From the NCBI GenBank assembly GCA_003254885.1, contig QANT01004422.1, positions 1-20,387 on the forward strand: a stretch of 20,387 nt of DNA, given 5' to 3'. The notes beneath the pieces were generated by a model. It made no database searches and was not told where the DNA came from. It worked only from the letters and a program-made list of their open reading frames with translations. Shown one piece after another: positions 9,831-19,311 of this stretch. The DNA comes from Purshia tridentata. Lineage: Eukaryota; Streptophyta; Magnoliopsida; Rosales; Rosaceae. Position 1 is the first letter of the stretch. Each line of letters opens with the position of its first letter. Made by a program: the position numbers and the translations under genes.

Positions 9831-10558
9831 ATGGTGAACTACGTGGACCTGCAGGCGTGGCCCCAAGGATCCATAGCCAACGTCATCTCATTCACCACTC
9901 CGTTTCCAGGACATGATGGTAATTTCACCACACCCTCCTCCTCCTCCTCTTTCGAATTAGAATCCTGTTGTTTTAGGGTTTTGGCCTTTGGCATTGTTAT
10001 GCTTAATCAATGCTTTATCTATCTATCTGAGTGGTGTTATTGACAATTTGACATGATCATGATAGATTCAGAGTTTTTCAGTGGACAAATGGCAAAGTAT
10101 GTAGTTCAAATTAATTAAAGCCAATACAATACAGTCTTGAGGAGCTGGTTGATCTTATCGAAGTTTCTTACTGTCCCCCTTGGACTGTATATAAAGCTTA
10201 TCTTGTGTACAAGTTCACTAGAAGGGCTTATGGATTTGATAACCTACCTATGGAGGTCACAATTGGAGTTGCTGGAAGAGAACCCACAAAGAAGACTGTT
10301 TCTTACTGGCTAGTGAAAAAGAAGGGGGCCGAAAAACAATGAAGCGGCAGCTCAACATCCAAAGAAAAGAGCCGACTTCTGGTTGGAGATGGAGCTGGGT
10401 GAGTTCTTCTGTGCAGGAGAAGAAGAAGAAGAAGATCATCATGAGACTTGGAGATGACTGTTAAGGAAATCAGTTGTGCTCGGTGTAAGGGTGGCCTCAT
10501 TGTTCATGGGATTGAGGTCAGGCCCAAAAGGAATTTATTCTTCTTTATTTTATGTTAA
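9831..10558 (+). pseudogene. Disrupted F-box/PP2-B (Nictaba-like phloem lectin) gene
   Basis: Intact PP2-B proteins join an N-terminal F-box to a Nictaba/PP2 carbohydrate-binding domain and are thought to act as SCF adaptors for glycoproteins. Here 9831-9905 encodes MVNYVDLQAWPQGSIANVIS and FTTP, matching the PP2-B F-box start (family form LPEG-IANV-SFTTP). The F-box then breaks off. A short FSVDKWQ-like piece lies at about 10070-10090. From 10139 one frame reads EELVDLIEV, then AYLVYKFTRRAYGFDNLPME and VTIGVAGREP, to TGA at 10340. The next PP2 block, RADFWLEMELGEFFC and an E-rich run, is in the +1 frame (about 10331-10454). The end, GGLIVHGIEVRPK, is back in the first frame (10445-10558). 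About 60 residues between the F-box and lectin domain, and the usual segment before the AYLV block, are not visible. The two frameshifts cancel and lie beside a G5 run and a (GAA)n run, so sequencing error could explain them, but not the missing centre. I judge it a pseudogene. Confidence 0.75.
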
Positions 10559-10662
10559 AAGTCTTTTCACTGTTGCTTCTTTTTGCGTTGTAATTTGCTG
10601 CAATTGACAGTTATGAATCATGTTCATTTGCTTCTTTGTTATTGTGATCTCTTTTTGGTGAA

Positions 10663-10828
10663 TAAATCCCACAAATTGTGGATATTTTCAAAATTATGAG
10701 ATTTCTACTATTTAGACTCCATAGATTTTGGAAATTAAATCATTCAAATGATTTTAGGAGTAATTTTGGAATGAAAAAAGTGGGTGACTTGAATCAAGAA
10801 ATTAAAATCATAAGATTTGTGGGATTTA
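10663..10828. mobile_element. Possible MITE-like inverted-repeat element
   Basis: A perfect 14-base inverted repeat, TAAATCCCACAAAT at 10663-10676 and its reverse complement at 10815-10828, encloses a 166-base AT-rich segment. The next bases on each side also pair loosely (AATTATGAGATTTCT against AGAAATTAAAATCATAAG). There is no coding capacity and no clear target-site duplication. This fits a small non-autonomous element with terminal inverted repeats; the superfamily cannot be told from this single copy. Confidence 0.45.
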
Positions 10829-10982
10829 AATTTGCTAAATGTAATTTTAGAATGAAAAAAATTCATTGTGAAAGATGTGTGAGACCGAAATTATAAAATT
10901 TTTTTGAATTATGATGCCTTTTTACAAGGACAAACTTGGCAGCTGATATGAAATAACTTACTGCAAGAAGATAAATTTGAAT

Positions 10983-10988
10983 TTTATT
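10983..10988 (-). terminator. AATAAA-type polyadenylation signal for the 11145-13436 subtilase
   Basis: TTTATT on the + strand reads AATAAA on the minus strand, 157 bases past the subtilase stop codon. The position suits a plant far-upstream or near-upstream element. Plant signals are loose, so this is tentative. Confidence 0.35.
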
Positions 10989-11144
10989 TATATTGATTTT
11001 GTTGACAAAGTAAAGTAGCTAAAGCTTAAAAGTTGAGCAAGGTAACAAAGAGGGACTAACCATACAAAAAGTATAACTATAGTTGGTACCCAAAATTTGA
11101 CATGTTATTTTGGTGCATGTAGTATTACTTCAAACTTAAAAGGT

Positions 11145-13436
11145 TCAAGCAGGCGACACTACAATAGGGCTCCTCACAGAGTGTGTTCCATTTTCTTCCA
11201 GCCATATAATTTCACCAAATGAGACGGCCTTTTTCTTGGTACTCTTATACTTGATTGTTAAAGTGTAGCTTTGCTTCTCATACTTCTTGTTGAAAACCAG
11301 TCTCTTTGGTGACACTTCAACAACAGAACCCTCTGGTTCTGCAAATGATGCAACATAGGAAGCTGCACCGTCACCTACGTTGGTTACAGTCCTCTTGAAT
11401 TTTTGAACGGTTTGTGTCATTGGCTTTTTGTAAAACATTATAAAAGATGGATAATTAAGATCTGCAGATGCCTTGGAACATGTATAGTTTTTGGACCTGG
11501 TAATGGCTAGAATTTGCTTCTTGGACATTTTCATGGAGCACAAAAGATTGACGTAGTCTTGTGGCGTTGCATCATAAATCAAACCAGGATCAAGTGCTCG
11601 ATTCGGATCTATTTGACCAGATCCCGCAGCTAGAGGTGAAGCTAATGAAGAATTGTAAGCATGGTCTGTAATTAGACACTTGTAATTATCCCGTGCTTCA
11701 GCTGTAGTGATGAGTGCAGACCTGATAGCAGCTGCAGTCCACTTTGGGTGTACAGTTTTCAAGAGGGCAGCAACCCCAGAAACATGAGGGGTAGCCATGG
11801 ATGTTCCAGATACCATATTATAGTCACTTGATAAGAAAACATTGGACCCAATTAGACCAACTATATCATTTGGAATCCAAGCAGCCAATATGAGAGACCC
11901 AGGTGCCATTATATCTGGCTTCAGAATGCCTGGACAATTTGGTGAAGGGCCTCTTGAACTGTAAAAGGCCACAGCTGGTGCAGGCTTTGTCCCAATAATG
12001 GTTTCTTGGAACTTCATGCTGACAAAAGGGAATGGACTATTTTGCACATATTTGGTCACAGCAGGTGCATCTTTTGGCCTAATCGCTACACAAGCACATG
12101 GAAGACCTCCTAATTCATACAATTCAGTGTCATTGGTTATGAGTATAGCCCCAAGTACCTTTGATGCAATGATGTTCTTGATTTGATTACCCACAGAACC
12201 AACGTTGTCACATATGATGATGACAGAGGGAATACTCTGTAACAACTTGGATGAGTTGCAGGCAGAGAGTGTCTCATGGTACAGTAGTGGAGCATTTTCT
12301 ACAATGGCACTTGCTGGAAACAAGGTCCACCCTCTAATGGTATGGTTCAGTCCAAGAGTAACTGTCCCTCCAAAGGAACGGTCTATGGTGCCTGCTGCAA
12401 CTGTCAACACCCATGGGATTCCGTTGTGCAAGCTTCGAGGACTTGGACCTTTATTTCCTGCTGAAGTCGAAACCACTACACCCTTCTCCATAGCAGCAAA
12501 AGAAGCTATTGCTACAGGATCCTCGTGTAGTGGAACTCCATCAAAGCCTAGGGAGATGGAAATCACATCAACACCATCTGCAATGGCTTGATCCATACCA
12601 GCAAGAACATCCGAAGCATAACGCCCCTCTTCCCAAGTGACTTTGTAGATGGCCAATCTGGCGCGGGGCGCAACACCTCTAGCTGTTCCTTTAGCGTAGC
12701 CAAAAAAAGAAGCACCATTTACATAGTTTCCAGCAGCAGTAGAAGCTGTGTGGGTACCATGCCCTAACGAGTCCCTAGCAGAGTGCATCTCAATAGGAAC
12801 ATCAGGCTTTGCAACTTTGAGACCCTTGTTAAAGTACCTAGCTCCTATGAGCTTATAGTTGCACATGGAAGAGTTGAAGTTATATCCAGCCTCACACGTC
12901 CCCTTCCACCTAGCTGGAAATTTGGTGGTCATACCATCATCTTTGAAGCTTTTGCTCTCCGGCCAAACCCCACTATCAATGACACCAATGATGGCATCTT
13001 CACCAAAATTTGAGGCAGGCCATAGACCAGTTGAAGTGTCTAGCTTTAGGAATTCATATGTGTGGGTGGTGTCAAGTGTGGCATTGCTATCCCTATAAGC
13101 TGACAGGAACCATGGGGACTTTTTTAGTTCACCAAATTCGTCCACAGATAGAGATGCACTAAATCCATGAAGAGCATTATCATATACATGGACAAGGGAG
13201 GGTGTGCAATGATATTGGTCATCAAATGAAGCAAGGTTTTTAGGCTTGAGGGAGTCCACAATGGATGAGTACCAATGATGATGGCTATCAAAAATCTTGG
13301 GCATATGAGTTTTGTCTATGTGAACAATATAAGTGGACCTCTCTGCTGAGAGTGAATTGGCATGGATCATGAACAAAAAACATGCAGCAGAGAAGACTAA
13401 AACATGTGGAAGAGTGACCTTGTAGAAAACCCCCAT
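11145..13436 (-). CDS. Secreted subtilisin-like serine protease, SBT1.9/SBT3 type (copy A)
   Basis: This is a single-exon, 763-residue prepro-subtilase (family S8A), a usual length for plant subtilases. It should be made as an inactive precursor, lose its propeptide by self-cleavage, and act on proteins or peptides in the cell wall space. Order: signal peptide about 1-30 (hydrophobic VLVFSAACFLFMIH); I9 propeptide about 34-122 (STYIVHIDK); catalytic domain from about 123 (TTHTYEFL). The catalytic residues are all present: Asp154 (VIDSGVWPES), His226 (RDSLGHGTHT), oxyanion Asn328 (STSAGNKGP) and Ser546 (SGTSMATPH). A protease-associated insertion lies at about 360-480, and a fibronectin-III-like C-terminal domain at about 655-763 ends VRSPIVVSPA. 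Several NxS/T glycosylation sites occur. It pairs with the tandem copy B at 15327-17627. Oddities: GTSMATPH replaces the plant-typical GTSMSCPH, and GSGQIDP replaces GAGHIDP. The SBT1.9/tomato SBT3-like assignment rests on motif similarity and the lack of introns; the substrate is unknown. Confidence 0.93.
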   Translation of the reverse strand: MGVFYKVTLPHVLVFSAACFLFMIHANSLSAERSTYIVHIDKTHMPKIFDSHHHWYSSIVDSLKPKNLASFDDQYHCTPSLVHVYDNALHGFSASLSVDEFGELKKSPWFLSAYRDSNATLDTTHTYEFLKLDTSTGLWPASNFGEDAIIGVIDSGVWPESKSFKDDGMTTKFPARWKGTCEAGYNFNSSMCNYKLIGARYFNKGLKVAKPDVPIEMHSARDSLGHGTHTASTAAGNYVNGASFFGYAKGTARGVAPRARLAIYKVTWEEGRYASDVLAGMDQAIADGVDVISISLGFDGVPLHEDPVAIASFAAMEKGVVVSTSAGNKGPSPRSLHNGIPWVLTVAAGTIDRSFGGTVTLGLNHTIRGWTLFPASAIVENAPLLYHETLSACNSSKLLQSIPSVIIICDNVGSVGNQIKNIIASKVLGAILITNDTELYELGGLPCACVAIRPKDAPAVTKYVQNSPFPFVSMKFQETIIGTKPAPAVAFYSSRGPSPNCPGILKPDIMAPGSLILAAWIPNDIVGLIGSNVFLSSDYNMVSGTSMATPHVSGVAALLKTVHPKWTAAAIRSALITTAEARDNYKCLITDHAYNSSLASPLAAGSGQIDPNRALDPGLIYDATPQDYVNLLCSMKMSKKQILAITRSKNYTCSKASADLNYPSFIMFYKKPMTQTVQKFKRTVTNVGDGAASYVASFAEPEGSVVEVSPKRLVFNKKYEKQSYTLTIKYKSTKKKAVSFGEIIWLEENGTHSVRSPIVVSPA

Positions 13437-13481
13437 TTCCTCTTTAGCAATGTTTATAAATTTAGCATAGACATTTATGGG

Positions 13482-13490
13482 TTTTTATTC
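13482..13490 (-). promoter_or_regulatory. TATA-like element of subtilase copy A
   Basis: On the minus strand GAATAAAAA lies about 50 bases upstream of the ATG at 13436, a weak TATA-like match at roughly the place of the better box in copy B. The block TTGCTAAA just before the ATG is shared by both copies, which suggests their leaders are homologous. A stronger TTTATAAA (13453-13460) is too close to the ATG to serve unless the leader is almost absent. Confidence 0.3.
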
Positions 13491-15326
13491 TACATTTGAA
13501 TGATGGTAAAAGTGAGGGATGAAGAGGTAGTAGTAAATAAATTAACCCCTTGCTGCTCTGTTATAGACACATACAATAACTAATAATTAATACAAAGGTA
13601 TCAAAAGAAAGTTAAGCTTACTCGACCAAAAAGAAATATGTTATTTCTTTCTTATTATGCATAAATTTATTTTTCATATGACCCTTCATTAATTTTTTTC
13701 TAATTAAAAATCAGTATTCTAACAATTATAAAACTCCAAAAGTTTCATCAAAGAAGAATTTTCGGTTGAAGAGTTTATTAAGAATAATGACTTTTGGTAG
13801 AGTATATAGGATTGTTTTCTTCCTTGCAAAAAACAAAAAAAAAGATTGATTTCTTAGTCAACACACATTTTTGCAAAAATAAAGGGTTGTAAGTAAATTA
13901 ATCCGGGCAAAAAAAAAAAGTGTGAAATGAAAAGCCGAGTTAATTTGCGCCTAATGCAAAGTAGATGGAACTATAAAAGATTACCACAGATCGAATGGTC
14001 AAAACTTGAGTTGATAACATTTCTTAAAATCCAATGACAGCTAACTTGAGATACGAAAGTGTCTGTTTACATATATATTATATATATAGAAATCAATTAG
14101 ACAATAACGTATAAACTCAGAAGAGGCACCTTGTTCCGGTGGATTTAAAAAATATATATATATTTTAGCATAAATTGTGTCAATTAAGGAAATAAATGGG
14201 GTTGACCCAAAAAGGACAAAAAGAAGCAACTTAAAAACATGCAATTTTAGGAGGCAGAGATATTAGTGGGCTTGATTGGGCTGTATCCAGATGAACCCAT
14301 TAGAAAAGTGTTTTACTTTTACATGTGAAGCTCCAGCCAACCCTCAGTCCACACAGCCCAGTAGTCCATTCCAGTCCACTCCTCCAGCTCTTAAGGTTAA
14401 ACTGTTAAAATTAAGGTTAACCAAAAAGACGAGTGAGTAGCATGTGAAAGTGGATGCTAATCAATCCAGCCAAATCAGCTTCAAATGCAAACATATGCCA
14501 CAGCAATAATGCATATGTGCAATTTTCTAATACATTCAATCTAGTCTATTTGTTGGGTTTAGTTCACTTTCCCTTTCACTTTCACTGCACAATGCATATG
14601 GTCGTCCACATAATAAGCACATCAATAATTCACTTTCACTTTCCTTGGAGTTCACAATAATTCAACCATTTTAGCAGTAACTCTTGTAAATATTTAGAAA
14701 CCACCTAAAACGTCAATTGATAGCAAAATCATTTTGTAAGAATTTTCCAAGACACCTTCTTCGTTGACTAAGCTATCTGATGGCCCATGGGGCCTATATT
14801 GCTGGCTTTTAGGCAAAGACCAAATACAGCCTCAAGAAATATGATAAAAAAAAGCCAAAAGTAGAGAAATTTTGTTTGCATAATTGAAAAGCTAGCTGCA
14901 CCAGTTCATGTATGATGTACTTATACATGATGCAGCTAATCACATACCCACCTCAAGTCATTGTCCTGCCACCTGATATATGTCATATATATTTCTATGA
15001 AGACCTTTTAGTAAAATCCTAGAAAAAAAAATATCAGCATAATTGAATCAACTTTAGAGTTCAGGCATCAATTTGGTCCAAGTTTTTGAAAAACAAAGAA
15101 TCTCAATGATCTTGCAAATTTAAATTTCTAAAATGGTTGGTAGTCATATGACACATTCACACACTGTGTGAATACCTCGATTGTTAGTTGCAAAAGAAAT
15201 AGTGCATTGCATTGGAAATAAGAAAGACAGAGGCTTCTATTCTTAATATCAAGATTAGTTTTTAGATTTCCCTTAATTAAAATAATATCATCTAAACAGC
15301 CAAGCTTCACAGACAAGATCATTAAC
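13491..15326. other. Spacer between the two subtilase genes
   Basis: No gene is seen on either strand. The stretch is AT-rich and presumably holds the upstream control region of copy A on its left and the 3' flank of copy B on its right. Contents: an A-rich run near 13909-13919; AT dinucleotide runs near 14073-14089 and 14150-14163; a repeated TTAAGGTTAA (14392-14401, 14411-14420); several TTCACTTTC repeats at about 14560-14645; and a hairpin at 14893-14938. Confidence 0.6.
14893..14938. repeat. Bulged inverted repeat (hairpin)
   Basis: The left arm is TAGCTGCA (14893-14900) then TCATGTAT (14906-14913); the right arm is ATACATGA (14923-14930) then TGCAGCTA (14931-14938). All 16 base pairs match, with a 5-base bulge (CCAGT) on the left and a 9-base loop. 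It lies about 390 bases upstream (in + coordinates) of the copy B stop codon. Role unknown. Confidence 0.75.
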
Positions 15327-17627
15327 TCAAACATATGGTGACACTACAATGGGGCTCCTGACATTGTATTTTCCATTTTGTTCAACCCAAACAAGTTCTC
15401 CAAATGAAAACTTTCCTTTCTTGTTCCCATTATATTTGATAGTAACTGTATAGCATTGCTTCTCATATGTCTTTGCGAAGACCAATATCTCTGGGGAGAC
15501 TGTTACTTCAGAACCCTCTGGAGCTGTCACGGAAACCTTGTACCTAGCCGCGCCATCTCCCACATTTGTTACAGTCCTCTGAAAATTTTGAACCTTCAAT
15601 TTTGTTTTGTGATGGTGATGATCATAAAAAGCGATGAATGATGGATAGTTCAGATCAGAAGATGGGCTCGAGCAGTCATAGGCATTTGATCTAGTGATGG
15701 TATGGATTTGCTTACGAGTATAATTCGTGGAGCACAAGAGATTGACATAGTCTTGTGGGGTTGCATCATAGATTAAGCCCGGTTCAAGTGCTCTATTAGG
15801 ATCAATATGACCTGCTCCCATAGCCAAAGGTGAAGCAAAGTTGAAATTATCACCATTGTCGCGAATTGGACTCTGAGTATTGTCTAATGGGTTGGCTGTG
15901 GTCATCAAAGCAGACCTAATTGCAGCTGCACTCCATTCCGGATGTGCAGCTTTCAAAAGTGCAGCCACGCCTGAAGCATGAGGGCAAGACATGGATGTCC
16001 CAGATATCAAATTGTAGTCACTAGGTAAGAAAATATTAAACCCAATTTGTCCTGCTGCTACATTTGGAACCCAAGCAGCCAAAACAAATGACCCTGGTGC
16101 CATTATGTCTGGCTTCAAGACACCCGGATAACTTGGCGAAGGACCTCTTGAACTGTAAGAAGCAGCAGCCGGCGCAGCTTTTGTCCCAACCAATGTTTGT
16201 TGGAATTTCATGCTGACAGAAGGATTGGCACTTTTTTGTGCATATTTGATTACTTGTGGTGCATCCTTTGGACTTATCACAACACTAGGACATGTAACAT
16301 CTCCTAATTCAAAAATTCCAGGATCATTGCTAATAAAGACAGCTCCAAGCACCTGTGATTCAATGATGTGAGATATTTGACCACGAGTAGCCCATGTGTC
16401 ATCACATATGATGATTGCATCTGAGGCAGTTGATAATAACTCTGTTGAATTGCAGGCTGAGAAGGTCTTGTTGTAAACCAGTGGATAGTTTTGTACTATG
16501 GCATTTACTGGGAATAAGGTAAATCCAGTAATGTTTACCCCATTACCAAGAGTTAATGCACCGGCAAATGAGCGATCTATTGAGCCTGCGGCAACAGTCA
16601 AGACCCAAGGGATGCCATTGTGCAATGCCCCAAGGTCTGGCCCTTCATTTCCTGCAGAAGATGAAACCACCACACCCTTTTCCATGGCTGCAAAAGAAGC
16701 TATTGCTATAGGATCCTCGTACAATGGCACATCATCAAATCCCATGGAGATCGAAATAACATCCACACCGTCAGCAATAGCATGGTCCATACCAGCTAGA
16801 ACATCAGAGGCGTAGAGACCCTCCTCCCAAATGACCTTGTACATGGCCACCCTAGAATGTGGTGCTACACCTTTAGCTGTTCCTTTAGCGTAACCAAAAT
16901 AAGAAGCCCCATCTACGTAGTTCCCTGCTGCTGTGGATGATGTATGAGTCCCATGCCCTTCAGTGTCTCTAGCAGAGTTCATGCTAATTTTGAGGCCAGG
17001 ATTTGCAGCGATCACACCCTTGTTGAAGTATCTAGCACCTATCAATTTAAGGTTACAATGAGAGGAATTGAACTCTTGTCCACCCTCACATGTACCCTTC
17101 CACTTCGACGGAATAGTATTGGTCATGCCATCATCTCGAAAGCTATTGCTTTCTGGCCAGACCCCAGAATCAATGACACCAATGATGATGTCCTCGCCAT
17201 AATTCGAAGCAGGCAAGAGGCCGGTGGAAGGATTGAGGGAGAGGAATTGAGGGGTATGAGTGGTGTCAAGTGTAGCAGTCCTGTCACTGTAAGCTGAAAC
17301 GAAACCTGGGGACTTTTGTAGAGTCTCCAATTCATTTACAGCCAGAACTGCACTGAAACCATGAAATGCATTGTCATAAGTGTATAGAAGGGATGGTGAT
17401 GAGAGTTTCTGGGCATTCAATGAGGTGGGAATTTCAGTTTTGAAGGAATCAACAATGGAGGCGTACCAATGGTGATGGCTAGTGAAGGACTTGGGCATGA
17501 GAGACTTGTCCATGTGGACAATGTAAGTAGACCTCTCTGCTGAAGACATGTTAACATGAAAAGCTAACAGAAACAATGCAACTAGAGAGAAAATGAAAGA
17601 AAGAGGAATCCCATCATTATGCCCCAT
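15327..17627 (-). CDS. Secreted subtilisin-like serine protease, SBT1.9/SBT3 type (copy B)
   Basis: This is a single-exon S8A subtilase. I place the start at 17627, giving 766 residues beginning MGHNDGIPLSF. The frame opens upstream to an ATG at 17735, but that would put 36 basic residues before the signal peptide and would place a good TATA box inside the coding region. Copy A also starts with MG at the equivalent place. Order: signal peptide about 1-30 (FIFSLVALFLLAFHV); I9 propeptide about 33-121 (STYIVHMDK); catalytic Asp153 (VIDSGVWPES), His225 (ARDTEGHGTHT), Asn327 (SSSAGNEGP) and Ser545 (ISGTSMSCPH); a protease-associated insertion at about 360-480; and a fibronectin-like tail from about 657 ending VRSPIVVSPYV. 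DHHHHK at 669-674 is a surface-like His run missing from copy A. Unlike copy A it keeps GTSMSCPH and GAGHIDP. It probably acts in the apoplast; tomato SBT3, a similar protease, is linked to wound and herbivore responses, but a role here is inference. Confidence 0.94.
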   Translation of the reverse strand: MGHNDGIPLSFIFSLVALFLLAFHVNMSSAERSTYIVHMDKSLMPKSFTSHHHWYASIVDSFKTEIPTSLNAQKLSSPSLLYTYDNAFHGFSAVLAVNELETLQKSPGFVSAYSDRTATLDTTHTPQFLSLNPSTGLLPASNYGEDIIIGVIDSGVWPESNSFRDDGMTNTIPSKWKGTCEGGQEFNSSHCNLKLIGARYFNKGVIAANPGLKISMNSARDTEGHGTHTSSTAAGNYVDGASYFGYAKGTAKGVAPHSRVAMYKVIWEEGLYASDVLAGMDHAIADGVDVISISMGFDDVPLYEDPIAIASFAAMEKGVVVSSSAGNEGPDLGALHNGIPWVLTVAAGSIDRSFAGALTLGNGVNITGFTLFPVNAIVQNYPLVYNKTFSACNSTELLSTASDAIIICDDTWATRGQISHIIESQVLGAVFISNDPGIFELGDVTCPSVVISPKDAPQVIKYAQKSANPSVSMKFQQTLVGTKAAPAAASYSSRGPSPSYPGVLKPDIMAPGSFVLAAWVPNVAAGQIGFNIFLPSDYNLISGTSMSCPHASGVAALLKAAHPEWSAAAIRSALMTTANPLDNTQSPIRDNGDNFNFASPLAMGAGHIDPNRALEPGLIYDATPQDYVNLLCSTNYTRKQIHTITRSNAYDCSSPSSDLNYPSFIAFYDHHHHKTKLKVQNFQRTVTNVGDGAARYKVSVTAPEGSEVTVSPEILVFAKTYEKQCYTVTIKYNGNKKGKFSFGELVWVEQNGKYNVRSPIVVSPYV

Positions 17628-17697
17628 TATTTGATGTTTAGCAACCCACAATTTTTTCTTGGGTATGCGTACAAATATGAGAGATAAGCTTTGCTTT

Positions 17698-17703
17698 TTT
17701 ATA
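17698..17703 (-). promoter_or_regulatory. TATA box of subtilase copy B
   Basis: The minus strand reads CTATAAAAAAG, with TATAAA at 17703-17698, 71 bases before the ATG at 17627. Transcription starting about 30 bases further on would give a leader of roughly 40 bases. This argues for the 17627 start over the ATG at 17735. Confidence 0.6.
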
Positions 17704-18552
17704 GATGGCTTTGAATGACTGAATGCGAGTGACACATTATGAAAATAACGAAGAAAACAAACTAATATTACAAGAAGTCAAGAAAGAAGGCGGCATTTGT
17801 GTAATTTATACCATCAACTTGTAGTGATAAACAATGAAACTAGGTACACTATTAATAGATAAAGTAGCTAGGTCACATCAGGGTAAAATACCTTTGCTTG
17901 ACTTCGAATAATTGAAATTATAAAGACTTCAAGCAAGTAAGTAAGCAACATATAATGCATGTATAGATCTTGTTACTAGCTTATTTGAGATGAAAATAAA
18001 GCCATATGTATCAATATGAAGACCAATTAAGTTAATTGTCAAAAATCTTGATTACATGGAATGCGCTATCAAATTAGCGTCGAAGTGAAAGGTATATTGA
18101 GGTTAATAACTGATGACAGTATTATAATCATCATTCTTACCTTCATTCTAGTCATATGAGTCAATTGAAAAAATTCTTATCTTACTAATCAAGTTTCACA
18201 CTCACTATGGTAAAACCAATACCGAGTAAAATGTTCCTGGTAATTTTATTTTTTCTCTTGACGATTATGTCCTCTCTCTGCAGAGAAAGAAATATTGGTA
18301 TATGTATGGATTGATTAATTCAAAGTCATTTGCTGCCATTGGCAAATGACGAACAAGAGTTGTAATCCCCATCCATGAATTCATTTTAAACTACTGATGC
18401 AGGCAACCAACAAATAGAAAATCCAATCTTAATTCGCACCAACTGAATTAAACTAAATGCGTAGTGAATTAGTGATAATCCTTGGCCTGCTAGCTACAAA
18501 AAGAATGGGGCAAGGTTCACACCATTGCCTACACTTGTCAAAAAAAAAGTTT

Positions 18553-18573
18553 GAGAGAGAGAGAGAGAGAGAG
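18553..18573. repeat. (GA)10 microsatellite
   Basis: A run of GA dinucleotides follows AAAAAAAAGTTT in non-genic sequence. It is simple sequence. Confidence 0.9.
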
Positions 18574-19082
18574 TATGAAACAAAAACTATGGCGGCATGT
18601 AACTTCACCAATAGAGCATATTCGATTACGTATCCTACAAGCTAAAAGAGTTTTTGATTTTTTGCTCTTCCCCTCCGTAGACTTTAAACCACACTAAAAA
18701 TCTGTTTGATTTCCAAATAGAAATCAAATGTCTAACATGTATTGATATACAAAAGAGATTAATTAGTAACAATTAATTAACGCGCATAGTGATTAGTGAC
18801 TGGTGAGATGTGGTGATCTAGTTAAACAGGGTGCACAAAATGAGCCAAATATTGTATGAAAGAAAACATCATCCACAATTCTCTTAAGACATCGCATCAA
18901 TAACAAAATCATCCTCCATTTCCAAGCCAAGGAAGCAGCAAATCAAGGATTATTAATTAAGCAACAGTCAAACAAGGACAAGTTTCACTCTCCTATTGTG
19001 TCTGGCTGTTAGGGCTCTTAGTGTTATTTTAATCTCAATGTAACAAATTATTTCAGTTAGTGAATGAAAATAAATTTTCCCT

Positions 19083-19088
<6 letters not shown>

Positions 19089-19117
<29 letters not shown>
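19089..19117. repeat. (TC)14 microsatellite
   Basis: An uninterrupted TC run ends in TGTCTGTG. It lies in non-genic sequence about 250 bases left of the GC-richer island. Such CT tracts are also common in plant leaders, but no gene is evident next to it. Confidence 0.9.
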
Positions 19118-19121
<4 letters not shown>

Positions 19122-19311
19122 GTGATTAAGTGGAACTGTGAAAGTTAATAAAGCTTGAGATTTTTTTATTGAATTAACATACACACCACCATATATACAG
19201 CTGGAAGTTGGCATGAGCCAATTTCATTATATATCACAAAAACCCAAATGAGTTTTTCTATATTTTTATATATGTAAATTAAATAGTGACATAAACCAAA
19301 ACATACGCCCA

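Larger units (their letters stand above)
17705..19300. other. Intergenic region upstream of subtilase copy B
   Basis: No gene is convincing on either strand. It presumably holds upstream control sequence for copy B. Contents: an inverted repeat GTCATTTGC (18325-18333) with GCAAATGAC (18342-18350), an A9 run at about 18540-18548, a (GA)10 run and a (TC)14 run. The remainder is AT-rich with scattered short ORFs of no recognisable character. Confidence 0.55.

Noticed and set aside
9738..10043. Plus-strand ORF read as an Aux/IAA repressor because of LELGLGLP (EAR-like)
   Set aside because: No Aux/IAA degron (GWPPV) or PB1 domain follows. The adjacent residues match a PP2-B F-box start, and the lectin domain follows downstream, so the EAR-like string is taken as chance.
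12205..12591. Plus-strand 128-codon ORF opposite subtilase copy A
   Set aside because: It is antisense to the catalytic domain of copy A; similar antisense ORFs occur opposite copy B (16498-16815, 16944-17297), as expected from shared codon structure.
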